Shown here in pieces: positions 44,422-53,800 of a stretch of 64,000 bases of DNA (within the stretch, counting starts at the first letter, position 1; each line of letters begins with the position of its first letter). The position numbers and the translations under genes are program-made. The notes beneath the pieces are model-generated. The model worked only from the letters and a program-made list of their open reading frames with translations. It ran no database searches and had not been told where the DNA came from. Location of the stretch: positions 1-64,000 of the forward strand of contig DAAP01000012.1 in NCBI GenBank assembly GCA_001701165.1, given 5' to 3'. This DNA comes from Bacteroidales bacterium H4. Its GTDB lineage: Bacteria; Bacteroidota; Bacteroidia; Bacteroidales; Muribaculaceae.

Positions 44422-45711
44422 ATGCTTGCTCCTCTTGCCGAAAGGCTGCGCCCTACCACCCTTGACCAATATGTCGGACAGACTCACCTCGTCGGTCCGG
44501 ACGGAATCATACGCCGAATGATCGAAACGGGTAACATCGCTTCATTTATCCTATGGGGCCCTCCAGGGGTAGGTAAAACGACATTGGCACGCATCATCTC
44601 CAAGACTATAAACGCACCATTCTACACCATCTCGGCTGTAACCGCAGGTGTCAAGGAAGTACGCGAAGTCATCGAACGATGCCGACGAGATGCCGGTAGC
44701 ATGTTTGGCCAAGGTGCTCGTCCGATATTGTTTATAGACGAAATCCATCGTTTCAGCAAGTCGCAACAGGACAGCTTATTGGGCGCTGTCGAAAGCGGAA
44801 TTGTCACGCTGATAGGTGCCACCACCGAAAACCCGTCTTTCGAAGTAATTCGCCCGCTGCTGTCGCGTGCACAAGTGTATACTCTGCGCCCCTTAGAGGA
44901 GGCCGAACTTAAAACGCTGCTCGACCGCGCCACATCAGAAGACGAAGTATTGTCCAAGCGGCAAGTCCAGGTAAACGAAACCACCGCCCTATTCCGTTAT
45001 GCCGGCGGCGATGCACGCAAATTGCTCAACATCCTTGACTTGCTGGAACAATCAACCGCCCACGCGCAGCCAATAGTAATTGACGACTCCACCGTCACCG
45101 ACCGCCTACAGGAAAACCCCATGGCATACGATAAGGACGGCGAAATGCATTACGACATAATCTCGGCATTTATCAAGAGCATACGTGGCAGCGACCCCGA
45201 TGCCGCTGTATATTGGCTGGCGCGTATGCTGGCCGGCGGCGAGGACGTCCTGTTTATTGCACGACGTCTGGTCATATTAGCCGGCGAAGATATCGGACTG
45301 GCAAACCCAAACGCGCTATTATTGGCAAACGCCACTTTCGATATAGTACATAAAGTCGGAATGCCTGAAGCGCGCATACCACTCAGCGAATGCGCCATAT
45401 ATCTGGCCACAAGTGCCAAAAGCAACAGCGCATACCTGGCTATAGACGCAGCGCTGGCCCAAGTGCGCGAATCGGGCAATCTACCGGTACCCCTGCATCT
45501 GCGCAATGCTCCTACTTCTCTGATGAAAAAACTTGGATACGGCGTCCAATATAAGTATTCGCATGATTACCCCGAACATTTTGTCCGTCAACAATTCCTG
45601 CCGGACGATATTGCAGATACACAGTTCTGGACACCCGCGCCAAACGCAGCCGAAGACCGTATGTCCGCTATGCAAGAGCATCGTTGGGGCAAGCCCAAAC
45701 AGACTAAGTAA
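44422..45711 (+). CDS. rarA: Replication-associated recombination protein A (RarA/MgsA)
   Basis: 429 aa. AAA+ ATPase acting at stalled forks. Walker A GPPGVGKTT near residue 50, Walker B FIDEIHRF, sensor 1 IGATTENPSF, arginine finger region PLLSRAQVY, and the C-terminal tetramerisation domain ending SHDYPEHFVRQQFLP. Normal length. The next gene, rpmH, is convergent. Confidence 0.95.
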   Translation: MLAPLAERLRPTTLDQYVGQTHLVGPDGIIRRMIETGNIASFILWGPPGVGKTTLARIISKTINAPFYTISAVTAGVKEVREVIERCRRDAGSMFGQGARPILFIDEIHRFSKSQQDSLLGAVESGIVTLIGATTENPSFEVIRPLLSRAQVYTLRPLEEAELKTLLDRATSEDEVLSKRQVQVNETTALFRYAGGDARKLLNILDLLEQSTAHAQPIVIDDSTVTDRLQENPMAYDKDGEMHYDIISAFIKSIRGSDPDAAVYWLARMLAGGEDVLFIARRLVILAGEDIGLANPNALLLANATFDIVHKVGMPEARIPLSECAIYLATSAKSNSAYLAIDAALAQVRESGNLPVPLHLRNAPTSLMKKLGYGVQYKYSHDYPEHFVRQQFLPDDIADTQFWTPAPNAAEDRMSAMQEHRWGKPKQTK

Positions 45712-45876
45712 CACAAACATAAATACGCACACGACGATACTGCGACAAATAGTGTAAAGGGACAGTGAGTTTTGCGGCCTTTCAAACGCAGTCGCCAACC
45801 ATATACAACAAAAGCCGCCACATCGGGGCATCCGATAGGGCAGCTTATGTTATGTTGTTGTGCTATCTTTCAGCGA

Positions 45877-46032
45877 TTATTTGCTGGCGATAGAGCAAGA
45901 GACGGTCAGACGTGCGCGACCTTTTGCGCGACGACGAGCCAATACCTTGCGACCTTCGGGTGTGGACATACGTTCACGGAAGCCATGCTTGTTAACTCTC
46001 TTGCGGTTAGACGGTTGGAAAGTACGTTTCAT
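45877..46032 (-). CDS. rpmH: 50S ribosomal protein L34
   Basis: 51 aa, starting MKRTFQPSNRKRVNKHGFRE and continuing RMSTPEGRKVLARRRAKGRA, an unmistakable L34. A promoter with good -7 and -33 boxes lies upstream. Downstream is only a weak hairpin (ATCGG/CCGAT at 45822-45836). Neither dnaA nor rnpA, its partners in many phyla, is next to it. Confidence 0.97.
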   Translation of the reverse strand: MKRTFQPSNRKRVNKHGFRERMSTPEGRKVLARRRAKGRARLTVSCSIASK

Positions 46033-46075
46033 TGTATTATTTAGTTTGTATGTTTTTATTTCACTATTCGGACTG

Positions 46076-46106
46076 CAAATTTACGCATATTTTTTCGAAC
46101 AAACAA
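46076..46106 (-). promoter_or_regulatory. Promoter for rpmH
   Basis: Minus strand: TTG (46106-46104), 20-nt spacer, TAAATTTG (46083-46076). Start near 46070, leader about 38 nt. Confidence 0.72.
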
Positions 46107-46244
46107 TAGCGGATGCTCTTTTGTGCGCATTTTTGTGAATTAGAGAGCCTTTGGACTTCCGGTTCATTCATCCAGTTCATTATAAGCGGCCGGCAATATT
46201 TAGCCTGAATATCATCGGACGCCCAAAGACCATACAATTTATAG

Positions 46245-47378
46245 TTATAGCAGTTCGACGCCGATACCGGGACGGTCGGGAATGGTGACCTTGCCGTCTA
46301 CGATTTTGATGCCATCGAAACGGTCATTGGCAATCAACAAATTGCCGTCCAAGTCGGCCCAGTCTACCATAGGGGCCAATTGAGCGGCAGCCGTCACAGC
46401 ACACGATGTCTCGGTCATACAACCAAGCATAATTTTCATACCCATAGCGCGTGCTTGTACCGCCATTTTGTACGCCTCGTGCATACCGGTGGACTTCATG
46501 AGCTTGATATTTATGCCGTCATAGACACCGGCAGCGCGGCGTACATCCGGAAGACGTTGTAGAAATTCGTCGGCTATGATGGGCAGAGGCGAGCGCTCGC
46601 GAAGCCATGCGGTGTCATCTATGCGCGACTTATCCATGGGTTGTTCCACAAACAAGCAGTTTTTCCCGGCCAGGTAATGGCACATCTCGAGGGCTTTTTC
46701 CTTATTATCCCAACCTTGGTTTGCATCCACGCATATAGGCACATCGGTGCGTGCACGGATGGCCTCGACAAGTTCTTTGTCGTGGTCCAAGCCCATCTTG
46801 ATTTTTATGACCTTATAGGGTGCAGTCTCGTCAATCTTGGCATTCATCTCCTTGGGGTCGGCATCATAGCTGATGGTGAACGATGTATTGGGGCATTTGT
46901 CCGGGTTCAGGCCCCATATTTTATACCAAGGCTGACCCATGATTTTGCCCAAGAGGTCGTGCAGTGCTATATCCACCGAGGCCTTGGCTGCACGGTTGTT
47001 AGGCGCAACGCTGTCCATGTAGTCATGTATGTCCTCAATGAGGAACGGATCGGCAAATTGGCCGAGATCCAACCGATTCAAGAAAGAGCATACACTTTCT
47101 ACGCTCTCGCCCAAATACGGAGGCATCGAAGCCTCGCCGTAGCCTACCAACCCGTCATACTCCAACTTCACCTGCACGTCAGGGGTCGTGGTACGCTGAT
47201 ATCGGGCAAGGTTGAATGCATGGCGCAGTCGCAATTCGTAAGGTTCGAACGAAAGATTGAGGCGCCCTAAGCGCGTTGCCGTTTTCTTGGTAGCGCTACC
47301 AAAGGCACTGAAAGATATAGGGGCGACAGCCAAGGCGGCGCCCAATGCGGTTGTACGGAGAAAGTCTCGGCGTTTCAT
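46245..47378 (-). CDS. Tat-exported dipeptide (L-Ala-D/L-Glu type) epimerase
   Basis: 377 aa from ATG 47378, giving the twin-arginine signal MKRRDFLRTTALGAALA; the frame is open to 47429. Enolase-superfamily residues are all present: KIKMG (acid/base Lys), CVDANQGW, FVEQP and IIADE (metal-binding D, E, D) and INIKLMKSTG (second Lys). Relatives epimerise L-Ala-D-Glu from murein. Export by Tat fits a periplasmic role beside the NlpC/P60 and transglutaminase-like genes. Substrate specificity is inferred from context and family. Confidence 0.88.
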   Translation of the reverse strand: MKRRDFLRTTALGAALAVAPISFSAFGSATKKTATRLGRLNLSFEPYELRLRHAFNLARYQRTTTPDVQVKLEYDGLVGYGEASMPPYLGESVESVCSFLNRLDLGQFADPFLIEDIHDYMDSVAPNNRAAKASVDIALHDLLGKIMGQPWYKIWGLNPDKCPNTSFTISYDADPKEMNAKIDETAPYKVIKIKMGLDHDKELVEAIRARTDVPICVDANQGWDNKEKALEMCHYLAGKNCLFVEQPMDKSRIDDTAWLRERSPLPIIADEFLQRLPDVRRAAGVYDGINIKLMKSTGMHEAYKMAVQARAMGMKIMLGCMTETSCAVTAAAQLAPMVDWADLDGNLLIANDRFDGIKIVDGKVTIPDRPGIGVELL

Positions 47379-47457
47379 AATGGTATGTTTTTGTTGTGTC
47401 GTGCCATCGTATACGCGTATGACACTCATTGTAGTCTTACGTTAAGGCGTTATTATA

Positions 47458-48648
47458 TTATTTGTATCCGAAGTACCACGGATGGTTTCGCACTGCCGTA
47501 ATGCCGCGAGTACCGATATTTCCATCGATGCGCACGGCATGCAGGAATGGCGTGGTAAGATATGCGGGACTGTCAGGATTGACACTATTGCGTCGCACAC
47601 GCCCCGACGAATGTACATAATCGCCATCATGGTCATATATGGCCACGTGTGTCACTCGTCCGGTCTTGGGATTGCCAAAGAATAGCAGGTCCCCGGCTCT
47701 GCATCGGCGCCAATCGGCGGCCTCGATGCGCGTGCCGGTAGTGGCCTGTTGCGATGCATCGCGCATAAGTATTATGCCGTTGGCCAGATACGAGACCTTG
47801 GCCAAGCCGGAGCAGTCAAGCGTCTTGGACGAGGTTCCGCCCCAAAGATACGGCGTGCCTTCCATCGAATACGCCATGTCAAGTATCACATCGGCATTGA
47901 AATCCTGCGTGGCCCAATCTTCGATGGGGGTCAAGGCCGAAGCATCGCACCATCCCGAACGACCATCCGGCAGCGTGACCTGCACACGTCCGCGAATTTT
48001 CTTGTCAAGAAAACCCTCGACAATGTCTCCGCATACCAGGTCAGTAACCACATCGCGCACGCCGGACACCTTGGCATCACGATAGGCATGTACCTGATAA
48101 GGCGACGTCACCACCAGACGACGTGCGCAACGCCACATCTCCATCTGCTCGGGTGTTTTTATAGCCACCGAGCTATTCACCACCCAGGATATGTATCCGT
48201 CAGGAGTCTGTACGCGCAGCCACTCACCATCATTGTCGAGTACACGCAGCGGCATTCCCATCAACGCCTGAGACGCCATCTCCGCATCATGCCCGGGACG
48301 GGTGCGCAAACACGCAACCGAGATGCGTGGCATTGCCCAATTGTCGCTCGGCAGTACGGCTATGCCGTTGGAGGCATCGATGTCGGCATCTGCAAGAGCA
48401 CGCATCAACGAGTCGGCAAGATACCACTCGGAAACCATACCGGTCAACGCCACCTTGCCGTTGTCGACAGGACGAACGGTGATGTCATAGATATTTTGAC
48501 GACTATCAGGCGCCAGACGGGCGCGGACCGCCGAAACTATGGTTCGTGCTTTGTCAGCCACTGTCGCCGCTTCTACCATCACCGGCGTCAAAGCCGCAAG
48601 AGCCAAGGCGCATACCACATATCGGATGTCGTTCTTTGTCATGTTCAT
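47458..48648 (-). CDS. SH3-domain NlpC/P60 peptidoglycan endopeptidase
   Basis: 396 aa (ATG 48642 is an alternative start). Signal peptide ending PVMVEAA, two SH3b-like segments (about 110-245) and a C-terminal NlpC/P60 domain: catalytic Cys in TLDCSGLAK, His in VTHVAIYDH, and YVHSSGRV. Likely releases L-Ala-D-Glu-type dipeptides from stem peptides, the substrate of the epimerase gene 80 bp downstream. Confidence 0.9.
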   Translation of the reverse strand: MNMTKNDIRYVVCALALAALTPVMVEAATVADKARTIVSAVRARLAPDSRQNIYDITVRPVDNGKVALTGMVSEWYLADSLMRALADADIDASNGIAVLPSDNWAMPRISVACLRTRPGHDAEMASQALMGMPLRVLDNDGEWLRVQTPDGYISWVVNSSVAIKTPEQMEMWRCARRLVVTSPYQVHAYRDAKVSGVRDVVTDLVCGDIVEGFLDKKIRGRVQVTLPDGRSGWCDASALTPIEDWATQDFNADVILDMAYSMEGTPYLWGGTSSKTLDCSGLAKVSYLANGIILMRDASQQATTGTRIEAADWRRCRAGDLLFFGNPKTGRVTHVAIYDHDGDYVHSSGRVRRNSVNPDSPAYLTTPFLHAVRIDGNIGTRGITAVRNHPWYFGYK

Positions 48649-48740
48649 TAAAAAATATTCTAATTAACTATTATACTTATTAGCGATTCCACACTCGTAT
48701 TTCGCAAAAACTCATATGGCTATCTCGCATCTACATAACA

Positions 48741-48761
48741 TATATTCTTAATTAGAATATA
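48741..48761. promoter_or_regulatory. AT-rich dyad between two murein-related genes
   Basis: TATATTCT (48741-48748) and AGAATATA (48754-48761) are inverted repeats. A related half (ATATTCTAATTA) recurs near 48654. Could be an operator; AT-richness raises the chance of coincidence. Confidence 0.35.
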
Positions 48762-48804
48762 CCTTATATATCATATTTTTCGAAATAAAATGGCCGTATT
48801 TGCC

Positions 48805-50175
48805 CTACTCGTCTTCGGCTTGTGCCACTGCTGTGGGTTCAGTTTTTATTATCTGCAAGCTTGACCTCCATCCGGGGTAGAAAAGGTTGCCTCGCGAGGT
48901 CTCCACCTCTCCGGCCTGAAAGTCAATGGTTTCGCTGCGAATATATTTTTTTGCAGGATAAAGCGTGCCGCAGATACCTCGGTTTGAAGCAAAACGGTAC
49001 ATGTCTATGCCATGACTGTAAAAGCCGTGCGTGTCCTTGTCATATGTTTCCGGGGTTACGCCGTAGTTGCCAAAGGACATATCCACGGGCACCCAGCCTA
49101 TGCCTTCAAAATACACCTCAGCCCAGTCATGATAGTTCAAATCTCCGGGATGCAGCATCCATCCGCTTTCCCACTGTGCCGGAATACCCAGCGACCTCAT
49201 CATCGAGATGTAGAGCATAGACACCTGACCGCAGTCGCCATATCCTCGGTCAAGCACATAACGCGGCATGCATGGTATTGTACTGTATTCACGGGCACCG
49301 GCCCAAGGATATCTGTCCGCAATGTATTTGTACACAAGCTTATGTTGCAAATATGGATTGGTTTCATCACCTATGATGTCACGCGCCTCAACGCCCAAGT
49401 CAACAATATGCGGGGCTTGCATCGTTGTATAATCGGTGTAGAAAGGTGCTGTCGTATCATAGGGCTGGATGCGGCTCAAAATGTCCTCCTCACTGACATA
49501 CAGAGATGTAACCGTGTAGCGTCCTGTGTATTCGAAATGCGTACTTTCTCCCGTTGTCACAGGCGCCTGCATGTATATGGTATTGTGCACCGAGCGTCCA
49601 TCCGAAAGGACATAGGGATGCGATGAAGACAATATCGAGATGTCGTACTGGCGCTCGGTCTCGACCGGCACCGGCATCCATACGCGCAAGGTATCACCAT
49701 CAAGCACCTCGTTGTAAGGCACATCCACCACAAAACGGAAAGTGATGGTCTGCGCCGGACCACGATGATAGTACTCGTCCTCCGATGCAAGCGGGCTTTC
49801 AATTACGGCTCTGACGATTGCCACATCGGACGAATCGGCATCTGCACCACGGCTAATCCATTCAACACCGCTCACTTCGGGGCATATAAGTTTGAGATTG
49901 GAAGGTGCCTTGCGGAATACCATAACATTGCCATCTGCCGTTGTCCGAGTTTCGAGTAGTCCCTGCGCAATGAATTCCTCAGTGCGTGCAGCCACAGATG
50001 CCCCGTAAAGCTCTGAAAGACGATGCCGAGCCTGCTCTACTGTCAGCGAAAAATCCCTGTCAAGGCGTTTCGAAATAGCCTTAGCCGAATCTGTTTCGAA
50101 CCAAGACGGCGTGGTTGCTCCTAAATACTGTGTCGCCACCAATGATAACGCGGCAGCAAGGACGATGTGCTTCAT
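48805..50175 (-). CDS. Transglutaminase-like exported protein
   Basis: 456 aa with a signal peptide (cleavage near residue 20). The transglutaminase core is RGYGDCGQVSMLYISMMRSL (Cys), NYHDWAEVYFEGIGW (His) and VPVDMSFG (Asp). Bacterial members are often cysteine peptidases rather than cross-linkers. It lies upstream of the SH3-NlpC/P60 gene in the same direction, suggesting a joint role in peptide or murein breakdown. Confidence 0.87.
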   Translation of the reverse strand: MKHIVLAAALSLVATQYLGATTPSWFETDSAKAISKRLDRDFSLTVEQARHRLSELYGASVAARTEEFIAQGLLETRTTADGNVMVFRKAPSNLKLICPEVSGVEWISRGADADSSDVAIVRAVIESPLASEDEYYHRGPAQTITFRFVVDVPYNEVLDGDTLRVWMPVPVETERQYDISILSSSHPYVLSDGRSVHNTIYMQAPVTTGESTHFEYTGRYTVTSLYVSEEDILSRIQPYDTTAPFYTDYTTMQAPHIVDLGVEARDIIGDETNPYLQHKLVYKYIADRYPWAGAREYSTIPCMPRYVLDRGYGDCGQVSMLYISMMRSLGIPAQWESGWMLHPGDLNYHDWAEVYFEGIGWVPVDMSFGNYGVTPETYDKDTHGFYSHGIDMYRFASNRGICGTLYPAKKYIRSETIDFQAGEVETSRGNLFYPGWRSSLQIIKTEPTAVAQAEDE

Positions 50176-50267
50176 GACGTGATATGACGGTTTATAGTTA
50201 ATGGTCTTTTTGCCGGCAGATACTTGTGGGCAGGCATACCGTCCATAAGACGATATGCCTGCCTTAA

Positions 50268-51665
50268 TCAGTGTTTGATATGTGCTATTTCTTCGATAGC
50301 GCCCTTGATTTCGTTACCCAAGGCCTTGGCTTGCTTCATGGAGTGGGCCTCGGAGTAAATGCGAATGATAGGTTCGGTGTTGGACTTGCGCAGATGTACC
50401 CAGCTGTCGGGATAGTCAATCTTGACTCCATCGATTGTCGTGATTTTTTCGTTGGCATAACGCTTCTTGACCACGTCAAGGATGGCGTCAACATCCATGT
50501 CGGGAGTAAGTTGTATCTTGGTCTTGGCTATGGCATATTGCGGATATTTCTTCTTAAGCTCGGAAACTTTGAGCCCGCTCTTGGCTAGTAGTGTCAAGAA
50601 TAGTGCCACGCCTACGAGTGCATCACGCCCATAATGCAGCGGCGGATATATGACTCCGCCATTGCCTTCGCCACCTATGACTGCATTGATTTTCTTCATC
50701 AGCGTGGTAACGTTAACTTCGCCCACGGCACTGGCCTGGTAGGGACAGTTGTGGTCTAGTGCGACATCTCGCAATGCACGGGACGAACTAAGGTTGGAGA
50801 CTGCCGGGCCGGGGGTATTGCTGAGCACGTAATCAGCAACAGCCACCAGTGTGTATTCCTCGACAAACATCTCGCCGTTTTCCATCACGATAGCCAGACG
50901 GTCTACATCGGGGTCTACCACAAAGCCTACGTCTGCCACTCCGGTCTTCATGAGATCGGATATCTCGGTAAGGTTTTCGGGAATAGGCTCGGGATTATGC
51001 GCAAAATTGCCGGTAGGGTCACAGTTTAGTTCTATGACTTTCTTGACACCAAGGCTGCGCAACAATTGCGGTATGACCACACCGCCGACGCTGTTGACAG
51101 CGTCCACGGCCACGGTGAAATTGGCTTTTTGTATCGCATCGATGTCCACGAGGTCCAGGGCAAGAACTTTCTGAATGTGGCGGCGATTGTATGTCGTATT
51201 CTTGAGATGATGCCCCAGTTGGTCCACTTCTGCAAAGCAATACTCACGTTCGTTGGCGATGCGTAACACCTCCTGTCCTTCTTCGGCAGTCAGGAATTCG
51301 CCATGTTCGTTGAGCAACTTCAATGCATTCCATTGCTTGGGATTGTGGCTGGCGGTAAGTATCAGTCCGCCGCAGGCATCTTCCATAGTCACCGCCAATT
51401 CGGTGGTGGGTGTCGATGCGGGACCGATATTGACAACATCGAAGCCCATGCCCATCAAAGTACCTATAACAACGTCAATCACCATAGGGCCGGAGATGCG
51501 GGCATCATGTCCCACGACTATGGTGCGGTAGGGCAGCGTGGTGGTACGATCTATAAATGTAGCGTATGCTGCCGTGTATTTTACAATGTCTATCGGCGTA
51601 AGTGCTTCACCGGGACGGCCGCCGATGGTGCCGCGTATACCGGAGATGGATTTTATAAGGGTCAT
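50268..51665 (-). CDS. glmM: Phosphoglucosamine mutase
   Basis: 465 aa. Phosphohexomutase fold: VVGHDARISGP, the phosphoserine loop TASHNPKQWN, the metal loop DPDVDRLAIV, the sugar loop GEGNGGVIYP and the C-terminal phosphate site KSNTEPIIRIY. Converts GlcN-6-P to GlcN-1-P for UDP-GlcNAc. The DUF4827 neighbour and length fit the Bacteroidales GlmM; a related phosphomannomutase activity is less likely. Confidence 0.9.
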   Translation of the reverse strand: MTLIKSISGIRGTIGGRPGEALTPIDIVKYTAAYATFIDRTTTLPYRTIVVGHDARISGPMVIDVVIGTLMGMGFDVVNIGPASTPTTELAVTMEDACGGLILTASHNPKQWNALKLLNEHGEFLTAEEGQEVLRIANEREYCFAEVDQLGHHLKNTTYNRRHIQKVLALDLVDIDAIQKANFTVAVDAVNSVGGVVIPQLLRSLGVKKVIELNCDPTGNFAHNPEPIPENLTEISDLMKTGVADVGFVVDPDVDRLAIVMENGEMFVEEYTLVAVADYVLSNTPGPAVSNLSSSRALRDVALDHNCPYQASAVGEVNVTTLMKKINAVIGGEGNGGVIYPPLHYGRDALVGVALFLTLLAKSGLKVSELKKKYPQYAIAKTKIQLTPDMDVDAILDVVKKRYANEKITTIDGVKIDYPDSWVHLRKSNTEPIIRIYSEAHSMKQAKALGNEIKGAIEEIAHIKH

Positions 51666-51779
51666 AATTGGTTAAGTATGGATTCTATCAATATTTGTCG
51701 TGGCCGCTTAGATTCGGAACGTCGTCTCAAGTTATTGCGACCTATACGAGTCTAGGTTTCAAACACAGAAACACTGTCT

Positions 51780-52391
51780 TTATGTTTTTTGGCGATAGTA
51801 ACGGATGTGGTAGAGATAGGGTATCACCTGCGTAGTTTCGGAAGTCACTCCGTACTGCGACTTGATGACTATATTGACCTCTGCATCCACGGGCAGATAA
51901 TACAGCGGTTGCTGCACACCCGAACCCCACTGGTACGATGCCTGTAACGAGAAATTCTTGAAGCGAAACCACGAACTGTTATACGTCATGTCGGTATCGT
52001 TTCCATCGCCGCTTGGCAATTGTCCGTTCGAATAATAGTTGAGGTTGTATCGCGTAAAACGGAAGTACAGAACCTCATCGGACTTAGCGTAATTGCCGGG
52101 GGTGCCGGGGTCGAGCACCTGCATGTACATATTGCCGTCCTCGTCAAGGCGGTAGTACGGCGCATCCGACCCGGCCTCGAACACGAATGTCGTGTCGGTG
52201 GGTATGGTGTTGGTGACGCGCTGGTCTACCAGGAAGAGATTGACTGCCTGGTTTTCCTGCGTCAGCAGCTCGGCGTAGCTTTTCGAGTCCTTACATGAAA
52301 AAGATGTCACGCCTATGGCCACTCCGACAAGAGTGGCGGCCAACAGCCGTAACATTTTCGCGTTAGACTTCAGTATCTCTTTGATGGGCAT
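51780..52391 (-). CDS. DUF4827 family lipoprotein
   Basis: 203 aa. Lipoprotein signal ending VTSFSC, followed by the family pattern AELLTQENQAVNLFLVDQRV. The fold is probably FKBP-like, without evident catalytic residues. Proteins of this family typically lie next to glmM in Bacteroidales, as here. An ATG at 52355 is an alternative start closer to the hydrophobic core. Confidence 0.85.
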   Translation of the reverse strand: MPIKEILKSNAKMLRLLAATLVGVAIGVTSFSCKDSKSYAELLTQENQAVNLFLVDQRVTNTIPTDTTFVFEAGSDAPYYRLDEDGNMYMQVLDPGTPGNYAKSDEVLYFRFTRYNLNYYSNGQLPSGDGNDTDMTYNSSWFRFKNFSLQASYQWGSGVQQPLYYLPVDAEVNIVIKSQYGVTSETTQVIPYLYHIRYYRQKT

Positions 52392-52502
52392 AATATTATT
52401 ATGTATTATGTGTGATAATGGGTTATATGGTTATATAGCTCAGTTGTCTCTGTATTGCAGTATATTTATACGATGCTGTACGCTATTTATTATTGGTAAA
52501 AG

Positions 52503-53567
52503 TCACATCCTGAGCGACTTGACATGGCTGCTTAGTATGAACTCGGTGGCATTGGCATCAAGAATGCTCTCAAACAATGCAGCGGCATCATCGAGAGTAC
52601 CATGGAACTCGCCTCCGGCAGCATTGCGGTGACCGCCACCGCCAAAATGTCGCGAGCAGACAATGTCTACGGGAAAATCACCGACACTGCGCATGGATAC
52701 CTTGATATAATCGCGTTCTTCGCGCATAAAGGCGCTGTATATCACTCCGGGAATTGCCAGCGGCTTATTGACCAAGCCTTCGGTATCGCCCTTGGTATAG
52801 TTGTATTTATTGAGCTCGTCTCGCGTCAGCGTTATCAGTGCGGCATGTGCCTCGGGATATACGCGCATTTTTTGCGATATTGCATATCCGTTGAGACGCA
52901 TGCAGTCTTCGCTGTAAGTATCAAAAAGTGCTCGCCACAAGGCATTTTTGTCTACACCTTTTTCGAGTAGCGCGGCTGTTATGCGGTAGTCTTCGGGATG
53001 ATTAGCATTATGTGAAAAGTTGTTGGTATCTGTCATCATACCGGCCATAATACACGTGGCTGCTTCAAGATCCATCAAATCAAGCCATCCGGCTCGCTTA
53101 ATTACCGAATACAGCAACGAGCAAGTAGACGACCTCTGAGGCTTGGATACAGCCCAATCAAAGACCGAAATATCTGGATCCAAATGGTGGTCTATCATCG
53201 CTCGGCGAGCCTTAGACTCTGTGATATATGGCGCAAGCCTGTCCACGCGCGACAAGCAATGGTAATCCAAACAGAATATGACATCGGCGCTTTCGAATGC
53301 ACGTTTCACTCGGTTGGGCGAGCGTGTCAACGGCGCCACGGTCCTAAACCCCGGGATAATTTCGAGATTATGATTAGGCTCATCGGGCGTCACCACTGTC
53401 ACGTCAAGTTTTTTGGCTCTGAGTATGCGAGCCAGCGCCAAAGACGACCCCATGGCATCACCATCAGGCGACATGTGGCATGTAATGACGATATGGCGCG
53501 AGTGATTGACCGCATCGACAATTCCGGATATGGCCCTTAACTGCTCTAAATCAAACGCTTCTGACAT
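52503..53567 (-). CDS. DHH family phosphoesterase (NrnA-like)
   Basis: 354 aa from ATG 53567. Visible metal motifs: SPDGDAMGSSLAL, DYHC, the DHH motif MIDHHLDPD, GMMTDTNNF, and the DHHA1 GGGHRNAAGG. Degrades short RNA or pAp/cyclic dinucleotide products. A longer start at 53600 is ruled out by a consensus -7 box at that position. Confidence 0.9.
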   Translation of the reverse strand: MSEAFDLEQLRAISGIVDAVNHSRHIVITCHMSPDGDAMGSSLALARILRAKKLDVTVVTPDEPNHNLEIIPGFRTVAPLTRSPNRVKRAFESADVIFCLDYHCLSRVDRLAPYITESKARRAMIDHHLDPDISVFDWAVSKPQRSSTCSLLYSVIKRAGWLDLMDLEAATCIMAGMMTDTNNFSHNANHPEDYRITAALLEKGVDKNALWRALFDTYSEDCMRLNGYAISQKMRVYPEAHAALITLTRDELNKYNYTKGDTEGLVNKPLAIPGVIYSAFMREERDYIKVSMRSVGDFPVDIVCSRHFGGGGHRNAAGGEFHGTLDDAAALFESILDANATEFILSSHVKSLRM

Positions 53568-53597
53568 ACAAATGATTCCTTTGACAAATTCATTATG

Positions 53598-53605
53598 CAA
53601 AGATA
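53598..53605 (-). promoter_or_regulatory. -7 promoter element for the DHH gene
   Basis: Minus-strand TATCTTTG, a consensus match; start near 53592, leader about 25 nt. It decides the gene start at 53567. Confidence 0.6.
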
Positions 53606-53727
53606 ATCATTATAACGGATACGCACACACCTTCGACTGCCGTTTTTTTGTTTTTTCACACTGAAAAAAAAACGATATTTGCCGAAATTGGGCCAACTAT
53701 ACTTTGGTCAGATATTGACAAGTCCAC

Positions 53728-53775
53728 AAAAAAGCAGCAGGGCCTCGGAAGTGTGTCACCTCTGAGGTCCTGCTG
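53728..53775 (-). terminator. Intrinsic terminator of the nqr operon
   Basis: CAGCAGGGCCTC (53735-53746) pairs with GAGGTCCTGCTG (53764-53775), one wobble, 17-nt loop. On the minus strand it is followed by a run of six T (53728-53733). It lies 26 bp after nqrF. Confidence 0.85.
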
Positions 53776-53800
53776 TATTCGTCATATTATCCGAAATTGT

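Noticed and set aside
53568..53600. Longer N-terminus of the DHH phosphoesterase
   Set aside because: A consensus -7 box at 53598-53605 overlaps that start.
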